Positions 19,318-29,172 of a DNA stretch of 64,000 nucleotides are shown here, one piece after another. The position numbers and the translations under genes are program-made. This DNA is from DATBLE01 sp963764565. GTDB lineage: Bacteria; Actinomycetota; Thermoleophilia; Gaiellales; Gaiellaceae. The notes under the pieces are model-generated. The model was not told the DNA's origin and made no database searches. It saw nothing but the letters and a program-made list of their open reading frames with translations. The DNA is taken from NCBI GenBank assembly GCA_963764565.1, contig CAVXTD010000012.1:1-64000 (forward strand), read 5' to 3'. Position 1 is the stretch's first letter; each line of letters starts with the position of its first letter.

Positions 19318-20616
19318 CTACCCGATCACGTCGAGCACGATGCCGCGCTCGCGCGGAGCGTCGCCGCCGAGCTCGTAGGCGGCGAGAACGTCGCGGGCGG
19401 CCTCGGCGGCTGCCTTCTCGTCACGGGCGTGGACCTCGGCGAGCAGGTCGCCGGGCGAGACCTCGTCGCCGCGCTTGCGGTGGCAGAAGACGCCGACCGC
19501 GTGGTCGATCTCGTCGTCCTTCGCCCGCCGGCCGGCCCCGAGGTGGAGCGCTGCGAGCCCGATGCGGATCGCGCCGAGCCGTTGCACCCATCCTCCGACC
19601 TCCGCGACGACGGGCAGGACGACCGGCGCCGACGGGAGCGCCGCCTCGTCCGGGTCGCCGCCCTGCGCGCGGATCCAGCGCTCGTAGGCCGCAGTCGCGG
19701 AGCCGTCGGCGACCGCAGCGGCGGCGCGCTTGCTTGCTTCGAGCTCGTCGATGCCCAGATCGGAGAGCACGAGCAGGTGCGCGACCGACGAGAGCACGAG
19801 CTCGGTGAAGTCGGGCGGGCCGTCGCCCCGCAGGGTCGCGATCGCCTCCCTGAGCTCGAGCGCGTTCCCGACCGCCTGCCCGAGCGGCTGGTCCATGTCG
19901 GTGAGCATGCAGACGACCTCGCGGCCCGACCGGCGGCCGAGCTCGATCATCGTCTCGGCGAGCGTTCGCGCGTCCTCGAGCGTCTTCATGAACGCGCCGT
20001 CGCCGACCTTGACGTCGAGGACGATCGCATCCGCTCCGCCGGCGAGCTTCTTCGACATGATGCTCGCCGCGATCAGCGAGACGTTGTCGACGGTCGCGGT
20101 GACGTCGCGCAGCGCGTAGAGCCTCTTGTCGGCAGGGACGAGGCCGGCGCTCTGGCCGATGATCGCCAGCCCTGTCTCCCGCACCTGGGCGACGAACTCG
20201 TCGGTGGTCAGCTCGACTCGGTAGCCGGGGATCGCCTCGAGCTTGTCGATCGTGCCGCCGGTGTGCCCGAGCCCGCGGCCGCTCATCTTCCCGAACGGCA
20301 CGCCGCAGGCGGCGACGATCGGCCCGACCGCGATCGAGGTCTTGTCTCCGACGCCGCCGGTCGAGTGCTTGTCGACGCACTTCCGGCCGAGCGCGGCGCC
20401 GAGGTCGATCGTCTCGCCGCTCGCGATCATCGCGTCGGTGAGCGCGTGGGTCTCGGCGCCGGAGAGCCCCTTGAAGTACACGGCCATCAGGAACGCGGCC
20501 ATCTGGTAGTCGGGAACCTCGTCACGCGTGTAGCCGAGCACGAGCTCGCGCAGCTCGTCGGCGCTCAGCTCCCCGCCGTCGCGCTTCCGCTCGATCAGCT
20601 CGGCCGGGCGGATCAT
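19318..20616 (-). CDS. deoA: Thymidine / pyrimidine-nucleoside phosphorylase
   Basis: A 432-residue phosphorylase that splits thymidine or uridine with phosphate into base and (deoxy)ribose-1-phosphate. It has the phosphate-binding block KHSTGGVGDKTS, the family signature SGRGLGHTGGTIDKLE, and KKLAGGADAIVLDVKVGDGAFMK. ATG 20616 gives the conserved MIRPAELIERKRDG. It sits two genes after deoB, whose product takes the sugar phosphate onward, so the cluster salvages nucleosides. Confidence 0.95.
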   Translation of the reverse strand: MIRPAELIERKRDGGELSADELRELVLGYTRDEVPDYQMAAFLMAVYFKGLSGAETHALTDAMIASGETIDLGAALGRKCVDKHSTGGVGDKTSIAVGPIVAACGVPFGKMSGRGLGHTGGTIDKLEAIPGYRVELTTDEFVAQVRETGLAIIGQSAGLVPADKRLYALRDVTATVDNVSLIAASIMSKKLAGGADAIVLDVKVGDGAFMKTLEDARTLAETMIELGRRSGREVVCMLTDMDQPLGQAVGNALELREAIATLRGDGPPDFTELVLSSVAHLLVLSDLGIDELEASKRAAAAVADGSATAAYERWIRAQGGDPDEAALPSAPVVLPVVAEVGGWVQRLGAIRIGLAALHLGAGRRAKDDEIDHAVGVFCHRKRGDEVSPGDLLAEVHARDEKAAAEAARDVLAAYELGGDAPRERGIVLDVIG

Positions 20617-20621
20617 CGGCG

Positions 20622-21335
20622 TCACGGCTCGCAGACGAAGACGACGACGTGGCGGGAGGCGCGCAGCGGCCCCTCGAAGCACGGCAGCCGGTCGGCGAGA
20701 TGCTTCCGGGTCGTCGATGCGGCGACGTAGCGGCGCGCTGCTTCCCAGTTCGGAAACGTGACCGTGCCGCGGACGTCCCGCCGCTTGACGACCGTGAAAT
20801 GGCGTAGAAGTGCCCACTCTCCGGATTCGGCGCTGAACGTGTGATTGCGCTCGGCGTCTGCTCCGAATCGGCCCCAGAGCTCCGGCAGGTTCCATTCGCT
20901 GTTCGTCACCGCGACCAGCCGGCCCGACTCGTGCAGGACGCGCCGGAGCTCTCGAATCGCCAGGCCGAGATCCGGAACGTGGTAGAGCATCCAGGCCGCG
21001 ACCGCGCAGTCGAACCGACCGTCGGCGAACGGCAGCTCCTGAACGTCGCCGACCACTGCTTCGACGCCGCGCGCGCGGGTCAGCTCGACCATACGCTCGG
21101 ATTGGTCGAGCGCGACCACGGCCGCGCCCAACTCGTCTGCGATCCGCGCTGCGAGCTCGCCTCGCCCCGATCCCACCTCGAGAACGCGTCGGGGAGCGGC
21201 TTCGGCGACGGCTTCGAACGCAACCTGTTTCGGGTCGGGGCCGGTGGCAGAGTCCCAGGCGGCCGCTCGCACTGCGAACCGGGATTCGTTCGCATACTCG
21301 CTCCGGACGAGCGCGGGATCGTTCAGTGAGCTCAC
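20622..21335 (-). CDS. Class I SAM-dependent methyltransferase
   Basis: A 237-residue methyltransferase of the UbiE/Methyltransf_11 type. SAM motif I is RVLEVGSGRGELA, then AAVVALDQSERMVEL, GDVQELPFADGRFDCAVAAWMLYHV (motif post-I/II) and LRRVLHESGRLVAVTNS. Substrate unknown. The GTG start overlaps the deoB stop (GTGA) and it ends 5 bp before deoA, so it is embedded in the deo operon without an obvious role there. Confidence 0.85.
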   Translation of the reverse strand: MSSLNDPALVRSEYANESRFAVRAAAWDSATGPDPKQVAFEAVAEAAPRRVLEVGSGRGELAARIADELGAAVVALDQSERMVELTRARGVEAVVGDVQELPFADGRFDCAVAAWMLYHVPDLGLAIRELRRVLHESGRLVAVTNSEWNLPELWGRFGADAERNHTFSAESGEWALLRHFTVVKRRDVRGTVTFPNWEAARRYVAASTTRKHLADRLPCFEGPLRASRHVVVFVCEP

Positions 21336-22498
21336 GCCTCGACGATCGGCGTGCCGGGGAGGCGCCTGCCAGGGGCCTTCCCGCCGAGCCAGGCGTTGAC
21401 GGTGTGCCCGACGTCGGCGAACTCGCCCTCGTGGATGCGACCGTTCGCGTTCTTGCCCTGCGCGTAGGCGAGCAGCATCGCGTGCTCGCGGGAGTGGTCG
21501 GTGGAGGGCGTCGTCGGGTCGCAGCCGTGGTCCGAGGTGACGATCAGGAGGTCGCCGGGCCGCAGCGCCTCGAGGATGTCCGGCAGCCGGCGGTCGAAGT
21601 CCTGAAGGCAGCGGTGGAAGTTGACCGGGTCGTTGCGGTGGCCCCAGAGCATGTCGGTCTCGACCAGGTTGACGAAGACGAAGCCCGAGTCCAGCTCCCG
21701 GAGGAGCCGCTCGGTCTCGGTGATCCCCTCGACATTCGACTTGGTCGGATGGCTCTCGTCGATGTCGCAGCCGGCGAAGATGTCGCCGATCTTGCCCACC
21801 CCGTGCACCTGAACACCGGCCTCGCGTAGGAGCGTCAGGTAGTTCGGCCGGCGCGGCTCGAGCGAGAAGTCGTGGCGGTTCGGCGTCCGCTCGTAGTTGC
21901 CCGGCTCGCCGATGAAGGGCCGAGCGATCACGCGGCCGACGGCGTGCTTCCCGGTCAGGATCTCGCGGGCGGCGCGGCAGGCGTCGTAGAGCTCCTCGAG
22001 CGGGATCGTCTCCTCGTGCGCGGCGATCTGGAAGACCGAGTCGGCCGAGGTGTACACGATCCACTTCCCCGTCTTCTGGTGCTCCTCGCCGAGCTCCTGG
22101 ATGATCTCGGTGCCGGACGCGGGCTTGTTCCCGAGGACGCCCCGCGCGGTGCGGTGCATGAACGGGTCGATCACGTCGTGGGGGAAGCCGTGCGGGTACG
22201 TGGGCAGCGGCTGAGGCGTGACGATGCCCATCAGCTCCCAGTGGCCGGTCGTGGTGTCCTTCCCTTTCGAGCGCTCGATCAGGCGCCCGGCGACCGCCGG
22301 AGCGCCCGGCTGCGGCGGGCAGCCTGCGAGCTCCTCGACGTTGCCGAGGCCGAGAGCCTCGAGATTCGGCAGATCGAGGCCGCCGACGGCGCGGGCGACG
22401 TTGCCGAGAGTGTCCGACCCTTCGTCTCCGAAGTCGTCCGCATCCGGCAGGGCTCCTGCGCCGACGGCATCCAGCACGATCACGCAGGCGCGGGGCAT
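21332..22498 (-). CDS. deoB: Phosphopentomutase
   Basis: A 388-residue alkaline-phosphatase-superfamily phosphopentomutase converting (deoxy)ribose-1-phosphate to the 5-phosphate. The metal/catalytic motifs VIVLDAVGAGALPDA at the N-terminus, KDTTTGHWE (phospho-Thr) and VTSDHGCDPTTPSTDHSRE are intact. Length is normal. First gene of the deo operon. A near-consensus -10 TACAAT sits only 6 nt upstream of the ATG, so the mRNA is probably leaderless. Confidence 0.96.
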   Translation of the reverse strand: MPRACVIVLDAVGAGALPDADDFGDEGSDTLGNVARAVGGLDLPNLEALGLGNVEELAGCPPQPGAPAVAGRLIERSKGKDTTTGHWELMGIVTPQPLPTYPHGFPHDVIDPFMHRTARGVLGNKPASGTEIIQELGEEHQKTGKWIVYTSADSVFQIAAHEETIPLEELYDACRAAREILTGKHAVGRVIARPFIGEPGNYERTPNRHDFSLEPRRPNYLTLLREAGVQVHGVGKIGDIFAGCDIDESHPTKSNVEGITETERLLRELDSGFVFVNLVETDMLWGHRNDPVNFHRCLQDFDRRLPDILEALRPGDLLIVTSDHGCDPTTPSTDHSREHAMLLAYAQGKNANGRIHEGEFADVGHTVNAWLGGKAPGRRLPGTPIVEA

Positions 22499-22503
22499 CG
22501 GTC

Positions 22504-22510
22504 TATTGTA
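22504..22510. promoter_or_regulatory. Overlapping divergent -10 boxes (deoB / small membrane ORF)
   Basis: The 7-mer TATTGTA gives TATTGT on the plus strand and TACAAT on the minus strand. The minus box ends 6 nt before the deoB ATG; the plus box ends 9 nt before the GTG at 22519. Only 11 bp separate the deoB ATG from the plus-strand ATG. A single symmetric element probably drives both directions. Confidence 0.55.
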
Positions 22511-22638
22511 TGGAGCGCGTGAGCACGCTCCTCGGCGTCATCGGGTTGGTCGTCTTCATCGTCTGCGTGATCGCGCTGGCGGCGGGTGTGACCGCGGCGG
22601 TCGTCCGCATCTCCCCCACGCGCGACAAGCCCTCGTAA
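22510..22638 (+). CDS. Small single-pass membrane protein, hypothetical
   Basis: A 42-residue ORF from ATG 22510 (or 39 residues from GTG 22519) to TAA 22638. It has one clear transmembrane helix (LLGVIGLVVFIVCVIALAA) followed by a short basic tail. The TATTGT box fits the GTG start better, at 9 nt. No family recognised. A 6 bp inverted repeat (22639-22644 / 22655-22660) follows the stop. Clean hydrophobicity and an own promoter support expression. Confidence 0.5.
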   Translation: MERVSTLLGVIGLVVFIVCVIALAAGVTAAVVRISPTRDKPS

Positions 22639-22718
22639 GAAGCTACGGCGGTTCAGCTTCAAGGCTGGGCGCAGGCGACTCGAGCCCACCGGTGCCGGCT
22701 GGAGGTGTCCGTCGCTGC

Positions 22719-24189
22719 TCAGGCGGCGAGGAGCTCGTGGAGCGAGTGCTCTCGGAGGATCTTCCCGAAGACGGCGACGACTTCCGGGTCGAACTGGGTT
22801 CCGGCGCAGCGCACGAGCTCGGCGAGGGCGTCGCTCGCGGACAGCTTGTCGCGGTACGGTCGTGTGCCGATCATCGCGGCGAAGGCATCGCAGACGCCGA
22901 CGATCCGTGCTGCGAGCGGGATCGAGGTGCCTGCGAGCCCGTCCGGGTACCCGCTACCGTCGAAGCGCTCGTGGCTTGCGCGGACGATCGAGGCGGTGGA
23001 GCGAAGCGAAGGTGCCTTGGCGATGATCCGCTCCCCGATCAGCGGGTGCTGGCGGATGAAGTTCCACTCGGCGGGATCGAGCTCTTCGGTCTTGCTGAGG
23101 ATTCTGTCGGGGATCGCCATCTTGCCGATGTCGTGCAGCTGGGCTGCTTGCCGTAGCTCCTCCACCTCGGCCGGCGGCATCCCGATCTGCACCCCGACGA
23201 GTGAGGCGAGCTGAGCGACGTCTTGGAGATGGAGGCCGAGCTGCGGGTCGCGCTCGGTGAGGGTGCCCGCGAGCACGTCGGCGACTTGTCGGGATGTGGA
23301 CGCGCGACTGCCGCGTTTGCGTTCGTAGAGGCGAGTGTCGGCCAGCGAGAACGCTGCTTCGGCCGTTCGCGCCTGGTCCGGGATGACGGCCTCCCCCCAG
23401 GCTGCGCTGACGTTGAAGCCTTCGCCTCGCTCGCTGAGCGCCGTCTCGATCAGCTCGCAGAGCGACGTCGTCGAGTCGCGCCTTGAGCAGCAGGCAGAAC
23501 TCGTCTCCTCCGAGCCGGTAGGCCTCGCCTATGCCCGCAACCATCTGCTCCAGATTGCGCGAGAGCCGCACGAGTAGCGCGTCGCCGGCCGGATGACCGA
23601 AGCTGTCGTTGTAGGCCTTGAAACCGTCGAGATCGCAAAGGACGAGCGTCACGCTGTCGCCGGTCGACCGCGGAACCGCGCCGAGATCCGCGAACAGCTT
23701 CCGCCGGTTCGCCAGGCCGGTCAGCGGGTCGTGGCATGCCTGGTAGGCGTTCAACTCCATCTGGTCGCGCAACTCCGCCTGTGCAGCCGCCAGCGCCTGC
23801 TCCGCTTCCACCCGAGCGGTGACATCGGAGACAATCCCGTCGACGAAGAGTCGGCCGCGCACTTCGCTCGGTCGCGTCCGCGCATGAATCCAGCGCGTGA
23901 CCCCGTCGTAGCCGCGAAGCCGATACGTGACCTCACTCGACTCCCCTCGCCGGAGCCGCTCTCGATGCGCGAGATGCTCGGACCAGTCATCCGGATGGAT
24001 CAGCCGCTCCCACTCGACCGCGATATCGGCGTCCGGCCAGCACCGACCCGCCCATCAGCCTCTCTCGATTCGGGCCGGAGAAGACCGACCGCCGAGACCC
24101 GTCAGGCAGGTGCTCATTCGTGTACAGGTAGTCGTCGATCGCCGCCGTGATGCGCAGAAGCGCCGCCGCTCGATCTCCGACCGCTTCAT
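22719..24189 (-). CDS. PAS-GGDEF-HD-GYP cyclic-di-GMP signalling protein, frameshifted
   Basis: A protein of about 490 residues, readable across several frames. Order: N-terminal part (TAAIDDYLYTNEHL), a PAS fold (VEWERLIHPDDW, VTYRLRGYDGVTRWIHART), a coiled-coil linker, a GGDEF diguanylate cyclase domain with HDPLTGLANRRKLF and active site GGDEF, and an HD-GYP phosphodiesterase domain (LHDIGKMAIPDRIL, RASHERFDGSGYPDGL). Breaks occur near 24165, 24040, 23480 and 23285. Both enzymatic signatures are intact, so it could make and degrade c-di-GMP. ATG 24189 is chosen for its AAGGAAG ribosome site. The nearby small membrane ORF is unrelated by sequence. Confidence 0.82.
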
Positions 24190-24317
24190 TCGCTTCCTTC
24201 GGTCCGATTCCGGAACATCGCGCACACAGCGTATCGGCAGCACGGCACAGGAGTGATGAGGACGACCGACTCGACTCGCCCTGACGCGCCGGCGTGCACG
24301 TGCGAACTGCGGACCTC

Positions 24318-25445
24318 TTACGCCTGCCAGGCCGCGGCAGGACGTCCGCGAGCGGTGCGTACTCGAGGCCGTGGGCCTCGGCGACGGCCGGATGCGTGAC
24401 CTTGCCGTCGAGGACGTTCACGCCGCCGGCGAGCGCCGGATCGCGGCCGACGGCCTCGGCGAGCCCAAAGTCGGCGACCGCCTCGACATAGGGAAGCGTC
24501 GCGTTCGTCAGCGCCTTGGTCGAGGTGATCGGCACCGCCCCCGGCATGTTGGCGACGCAGTAGTGGGTGACGCCTTCGACGACGTAGACCGGCTCGCTGT
24601 GCGTCGTCGGCTTCGACGTCTCCGCGCAGCCGCCCTGGTCGATCGCGACGTCGCAGAAGACCGCGCCCGGCTTCATCTCGGTGAGCATCTCGCGGGTGAT
24701 CAGCTTCGGCGCCCGCGCGCCCGGGATCAGCACGGCGCCGATCACGACGTCAGCCTCCGCGAACCGACTCCTCGATCTGGAGCGTGGACGACATCACCAG
24801 GCTGACGCGCCCGGAGAGAACCTCGTCGAGGTGGCGCATCCGGTCGATCGAGCGGTCGAGGATGGTCACGCTCGCTCCGAGGCCGATGGCGATCACGGCC
24901 GCGTTGTAGCCGACGATCCCCCCGCCGATCACGAGCACGCGCCCGGGCGCGACCCCGGCAACGCCGCCGAGCAGGAGCCCGCGCCCGCCCAGCGGCTTCT
25001 CGAGGAAGTACGCGCCGGCCTGGGCGGCCAGCCGGCCGGCGATCTCGCTCATCGGCGCGAGCAGCGGCAGCGCACCGTTCGCAGCCTCGACCGTCTCGTA
25101 GGCGACGCACGCCGCACCGCTCGCGACGAGCGCATCGGTGAGCGCGCGGTCGGCCGCAAGGTGCAGGTAGGTGAAGAGGATGACCCCTTCTCGGAGCAGC
25201 GGGTACTCGCTCGGCAGCGGCTCCTTCACCTTGAGCAGCAGGTCCGACTCGGCCCAGACCTCGCCGACCCCGGCCGTGCGAGCACCGACGGCGGTGTACG
25301 CAGAGTCCGGAAACGCACTCCCGTCACCGGCACCGGTCTCGACGAGCACCTGGTGGCCGCGCTGGACGAGCTCGCGCGCGCCCGCAGGCGTCAGCGCGAC
25401 GCGGTACTCGTCGGACTTGATCTCCTTGACGACGCCGATCTTCAT
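24318..25445 (-). CDS. ald: Alanine dehydrogenase, frameshifted
   Basis: About 375 residues. NAD-dependent interconversion of L-alanine with pyruvate and ammonia. The N-terminus MKIGVVKEIKSDEYRVALTP is diagnostic; the nucleotide fold VLVIGGGIVGYNAA and the AP(M)SEIAGRLA, HYCVANMPGAVP blocks follow. One break near 24765 and one near 24345 are needed. With the second, the protein ends ADVL-AAWQA at TAA 24318-24320, giving the family's usual 370-375 residues. It lies downstream of a DUF3866 gene and the M20 peptidase. Confidence 0.9.
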
Positions 25446-25459
25446 CGAGCGGCGTGACC

Positions 25460-26405
25460 TTATCCTCGGGCCCACTCGCGCGCGAGCCGCCCGGCTGCAT
25501 AGGCGGCCTCGAAGAACGCCGGGTCGTCGTCGGGGCCGCGGCCCATGTGGTCGAGCGGGAGCCCTGCGCACGCCTCGCGCCAGCCGGCGCCATGCGAATC
25601 GTCGGCGACCAGCACCTCCCCGAGGCAGAGGTCGAGCACGACCTGCGTGTGGTGCGAAACCCCGCGATGGCGCTCGCGCGGGTCGGCGTCCGAAGCGCGT
25701 ACCGCGACGACCGGCCGTCCGTCGAGCGCCGAGGCGGCATTCGCGGCCTCCGCCGCTGCGAGGCCGCCGTGGCCGAGCGCCGTCCCCGTGCCCACGATCC
25801 CTGGCCCGATCGCACACACAATTGCCTGGAAGCCCTGCCCGGCCGCCCAGGCGAGGGCCGACGCCGCGGTCACGCACTGGACGTCGCCGTCCAGGCACGC
25901 GCCGGCGGCGATTGCGACCTCCACGAGCCCGCGTTCCTTCAGGGCACGAACGGTGTCGGAGAGCGATACCGGCAACGCCCCGCCTGGAAGCTGGACGTAG
26001 GCGACCCGGAGACCCGCCAGCGCGGCGCAGACCGGAGCGATCTGGCTGTGCAGCGAGCAGCAGACGACGGGCACGCCTCCGAGTGACGAGGCGATCGGGC
26101 CGTCCTCCTCGGCGTGGCGCACGGCCGCCTGCATCGGCGTGTACGGCAGCTTCGTCACGTGCGCGCCCTCCTCTGGCCGGAGCCCGAGCCCGCGGGTCAG
26201 GTTTGCGTACAGGACGTCGAATCCGCCCGAGCCGAGCCCGAGCTCGCGGGCCTGATCGTTCACCAGCACGTCGTCGCCGAGCGCGACCGGTCCGGTCAGC
26301 CTCGGGTAGGCGACGCACGGTGCCCCGTCCACCTCGATGCGGGCGAGCCCCTCGTGGCGCTCGACACACGGCCGTGACGACGCCGCGCCTGAGGCTAACC
26401 GGCAC
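25460..26405 (-). CDS. DUF3866 family protein, frameshifted near the start
   Basis: About 315 residues of an actinobacterial family of unknown function: LRRGVVTAV at the N-terminus, then after a break near 26360 EVDGAPCVAYPRLTGPV, DVLYANLTRGLGLRPEEGAHV, KLPYTPMQ, and a conserved C-terminal half with VGTGTALGHGG and RGVSHHTQVVLDL (two His). The proposed GTG start (26405) overlaps the M20 gene end by 11 bp. The family is usually found beside steA/steB and recN-type genes, consistent with this neighbourhood. No reaction is known to me. Confidence 0.8.
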
Positions 26406-27502
26406 GCGCCTCTTCGACGAGCGCGAGGGTGACCTCGACCATGCCCTCTAGATCGGCGACGGAGATGTGCTCTTGCGGGGTGTGGATCTCGGCCATCCCG
26501 TTCGCCAGGTTGACGCAGGCGAGCCCTCGCAGGTTGAAGACGTTCGCGTCCGCGCCGCCTCCCGAGAGCGAGTACTCAGGCGTGTAGCCGGACCGCTCGA
26601 GCGCAGCAGCCGCGAGCCGCACGGGCTCGTCGTCGCGCCGGAAGCGGTAGCCGTGGAAGCCGCGCTCGACCTCCGTCTTCACGTCGCAGCCCGTCAGCGA
26701 TGCCGCGAACGCGCAGGCGTCGAGCAGCTCCTGGACGACGTCGGCGAGCTTGCCCTCGTCGTGCGAGCGGGCCTCCGCGCTGAACGAGCACCGGTCGGGG
26801 ACGATGTTCCGCGCGACGCCGCCCGCGATCGTGCCGACGTTCGCGGAGGTCTCCTCGTCGAGACGGCCGAGCCGCATGTCGGCGATCGCGCGCGCGGCGG
26901 CGGCGATCGCAGAGCGTCCCTCCTCGGGCGCCATCCCTGCGTGGGCGGACTGGCCGATGAAGGCAACCTGGAGGATCGAGGAGTGCGGAGCGCCGAGGAT
27001 CACCTCGCCGATCGGCCCGGCCTGGTCGTAGACGAACCCGGTGCGTGCAGCGAGACGCGTGCAGTCGAAGGCCTCTGCGCCGCGAAGACCGACCTCCTCC
27101 TTGGGCGTGAAGAGCAGCTCGATTCCGGCGTGCCGGCGCCCCTCGTTCACGATGCGACGCGTTGCCTCGACCATCGCCGCGACCGCGGACTTGTTGTCGG
27201 CGCCGAGGATCGTTCCGGCCGCGTTCCGCACGACGCCGTCCTCCACGACCGGCTCGATCGGCCCGACCGGCGGCACGGTGTCCATGTGCGAGCAGAGGAA
27301 GAGCGGTACCCCCTCTGCGGTGGGCGGAAGCCGGCAGTAGAGATTGCCGGCGGTCGAGCCGATTCTCGCCCCGGCGTCGTCTTCGTCCACGTCGAGCCCG
27401 AGCCCGCGCAGCTCTTCGGTCACGCCGGTCGGCGACCGCGCGCTCCTCGCCCGGCGGGCTCGGCATCGCGGCCAGGTCGAGGAAGAGCTCGAGCGCTCCC
27501 AT
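26395..27502 (-). CDS. M20 family metallopeptidase (tripeptidase PepT-like), frameshifted
   Basis: About 370 residues. A dinuclear-zinc aminopeptidase-like enzyme: FLCSHMDTVPP holds the first metal His/Asp, LGADNKSAVAAM the bridging Asp, FTPKEEVGLRGAEAF the catalytic Glu-Glu, and a C-terminal EIHTPQEHISVADLEGMVEV a further ligand. A lid domain sits between. The N-terminal 26 residues (LELFLDLAAMPSPPGEER) are in another frame, with the break near 27428. Probably cytoplasmic peptide turnover. It starts 17 bp after pyrG. Confidence 0.88.
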
Positions 27503-27519
27503 CGCGTGGCGATCGTAAG

Positions 27520-29172
27520 TCAGCCGGTGGCGGCGGTGACGTCGTGACGCTGGCCTGCCCGCTCCAGCGCGCGCTCGTGTGCCGCGCCGACGAACTCACG
27601 GAAGAGCGGAGCCGGGCGTGTCGGCCGCGACTTGAACTCCGGGTGGAACTGGCTGGCGACGAACCACGGGTGGCCGGGGAGCTCGACGATCTCGACGAGG
27701 CGTCCTTCCTGAAACGTCCCGGAGACGACGAGGCCGGCGTCGGCGATCGCCTGCCGGTAGTGGTTGTTCACCTCGTAGCGGTGGCGGTGCCGCTCGTGGA
27801 CGACCGGCTCGCCGTAGGCTGCGTGTGCGCTGGTGCCCTGGACGAGCTCGACCGCCTGTGCGCCGAGGCGCATCGTCCCACCGAGATCCTCGACCTCCTT
27901 CTGCTCGGGCAGGAGGTCGATCACCGGGTACGGCGTCTCCGGGTCCATCTCCGTGGAGTTGGCTCCGTCGAGCCCGACCACGTGTCGCGCGAACTCGGAA
28001 ACGGCGACGTGCATCCCGAGGCAGATGCCGAGGTACGGGATCCCGTGCTCGCGGGCGACGCGGCAGGCGAGGATCTTGCCCTCCCACCCGCGCGAGCCGA
28101 ACCCGCCGGGAACGAGCACGCCGTCGACCTGCTCGAGCTCGCGCTGCGCCTCTTCGAGCGACATCCCCTCGGCGTCCACCCAGCGCACGCGCACGTGGCA
28201 GCCGTGGTGAATGCCCGCGTGCTTGAGCGCCTCGTGGACGGAGAGATAGGCGTCGTGGAGCTTCACGTACTTCCCGACCAGCCCGATCTGCACCTCGGTG
28301 TCACGCTGCCGGATCCGGTCGGTCAGCTCGAGCCACTCGCCGAGCTCCGCCTTCCCGGCCGGGAGCCCGAGCTTGTCGCAGACGAGGTCGTCGAGACCCT
28401 GGGCCTGGAGCGCGGCCGGTACGAGGTAGACGTCGGAGACGTCGTCGTTGGCGATCACCTCGCGCGGCTCGACGTCGGCGAAGAGCGCGATCTTGTCGCG
28501 AACGTCAGCCGAGATCACGTCGCGCGAGCGGCAGACGACGATGTCCGGGTGGATACCGATGCGCCGCAGCTCGTTGACGGAATGCTGGGTCGGCTTCGTC
28601 TTCAGCTCGCCGGCCGACTCCACGTAGGGCACGAGCGTGACGTGGATGTAGAGGACGTTCTCGGCGCCGGCCTCGCGGCGGAACTGGCGGATCGCCTCGA
28701 GGAAGGGCAACGACTCGATGTCGCCGACGGTGCCGCCGATCTCGCTGATCACCACGTCGCGGTCGCTCTGCTCGGCCGAGCGGCGGATGCGCTCCTTGAT
28801 CTCGTCGGTGATGTGCGGGATCACCTGGACGGTCTTGCCGAGGTAGTCACCCTTGCGCTCCTTGCGCAGCACGCGGTCCCAGATCCCGCCCTGGGTGTGG
28901 TTCGCGCCCCGCGAGAGGTTCTGGTCGAGGAAGCGCTCGTAGTGGCCGATGTCGAGGTCGGTCTCGGCGCCGTCCTCGGTGACGAACACCTCGCCGTGCT
29001 GGAACGGGCTCATCGTCCCCGGGTCGACGTTCAGGTACGGGTCGAACTTCTGGACGTCCACCTTCAGGCCTCGCGCCTTGAGCAGCCGTCCGAGCGAAGC
29101 GGCGGTGATGCCCTTGCCGAGCGACGAGACGACGCCGCCGGTGACGAAGACGTACTTGGTCGCGACGCTCAC
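27520..29172 (-). CDS. pyrG: CTP synthase
   Basis: A 550-residue glutamine-hydrolysing CTP synthase (UTP + ATP + Gln to CTP). The synthetase domain starts KYVFVTGGVVSSLGKG (P-loop) and includes DPYLNVDPGTMSPFQHGEVFV. The class I glutamine amidotransferase domain has the nucleophile Cys in GICLGMH and the His/Glu pair in SQFHPEFKS. No frameshift in 1.65 kb. The start overlaps the stop of the glycosyltransferase fusion (GTGA). pyrG next to steB is the standard actinobacterial order. Confidence 0.98.
   Translation of the reverse strand: MSVATKYVFVTGGVVSSLGKGITAASLGRLLKARGLKVDVQKFDPYLNVDPGTMSPFQHGEVFVTEDGAETDLDIGHYERFLDQNLSRGANHTQGGIWDRVLRKERKGDYLGKTVQVIPHITDEIKERIRRSAEQSDRDVVISEIGGTVGDIESLPFLEAIRQFRREAGAENVLYIHVTLVPYVESAGELKTKPTQHSVNELRRIGIHPDIVVCRSRDVISADVRDKIALFADVEPREVIANDDVSDVYLVPAALQAQGLDDLVCDKLGLPAGKAELGEWLELTDRIRQRDTEVQIGLVGKYVKLHDAYLSVHEALKHAGIHHGCHVRVRWVDAEGMSLEEAQRELEQVDGVLVPGGFGSRGWEGKILACRVAREHGIPYLGICLGMHVAVSEFARHVVGLDGANSTEMDPETPYPVIDLLPEQKEVEDLGGTMRLGAQAVELVQGTSAHAAYGEPVVHERHRHRYEVNNHYRQAIADAGLVVSGTFQEGRLVEIVELPGHPWFVASQFHPEFKSRPTRPAPLFREFVGAAHERALERAGQRHDVTAATG

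Noticed and set aside
22639..22718. Possible c-di-GMP riboswitch near the GGDEF gene
   Set aside because: The 6 bp stem there lacks the GEMM tetraloop receptor and conserved core, and it lies at the 3' end of the GGDEF gene, not upstream.
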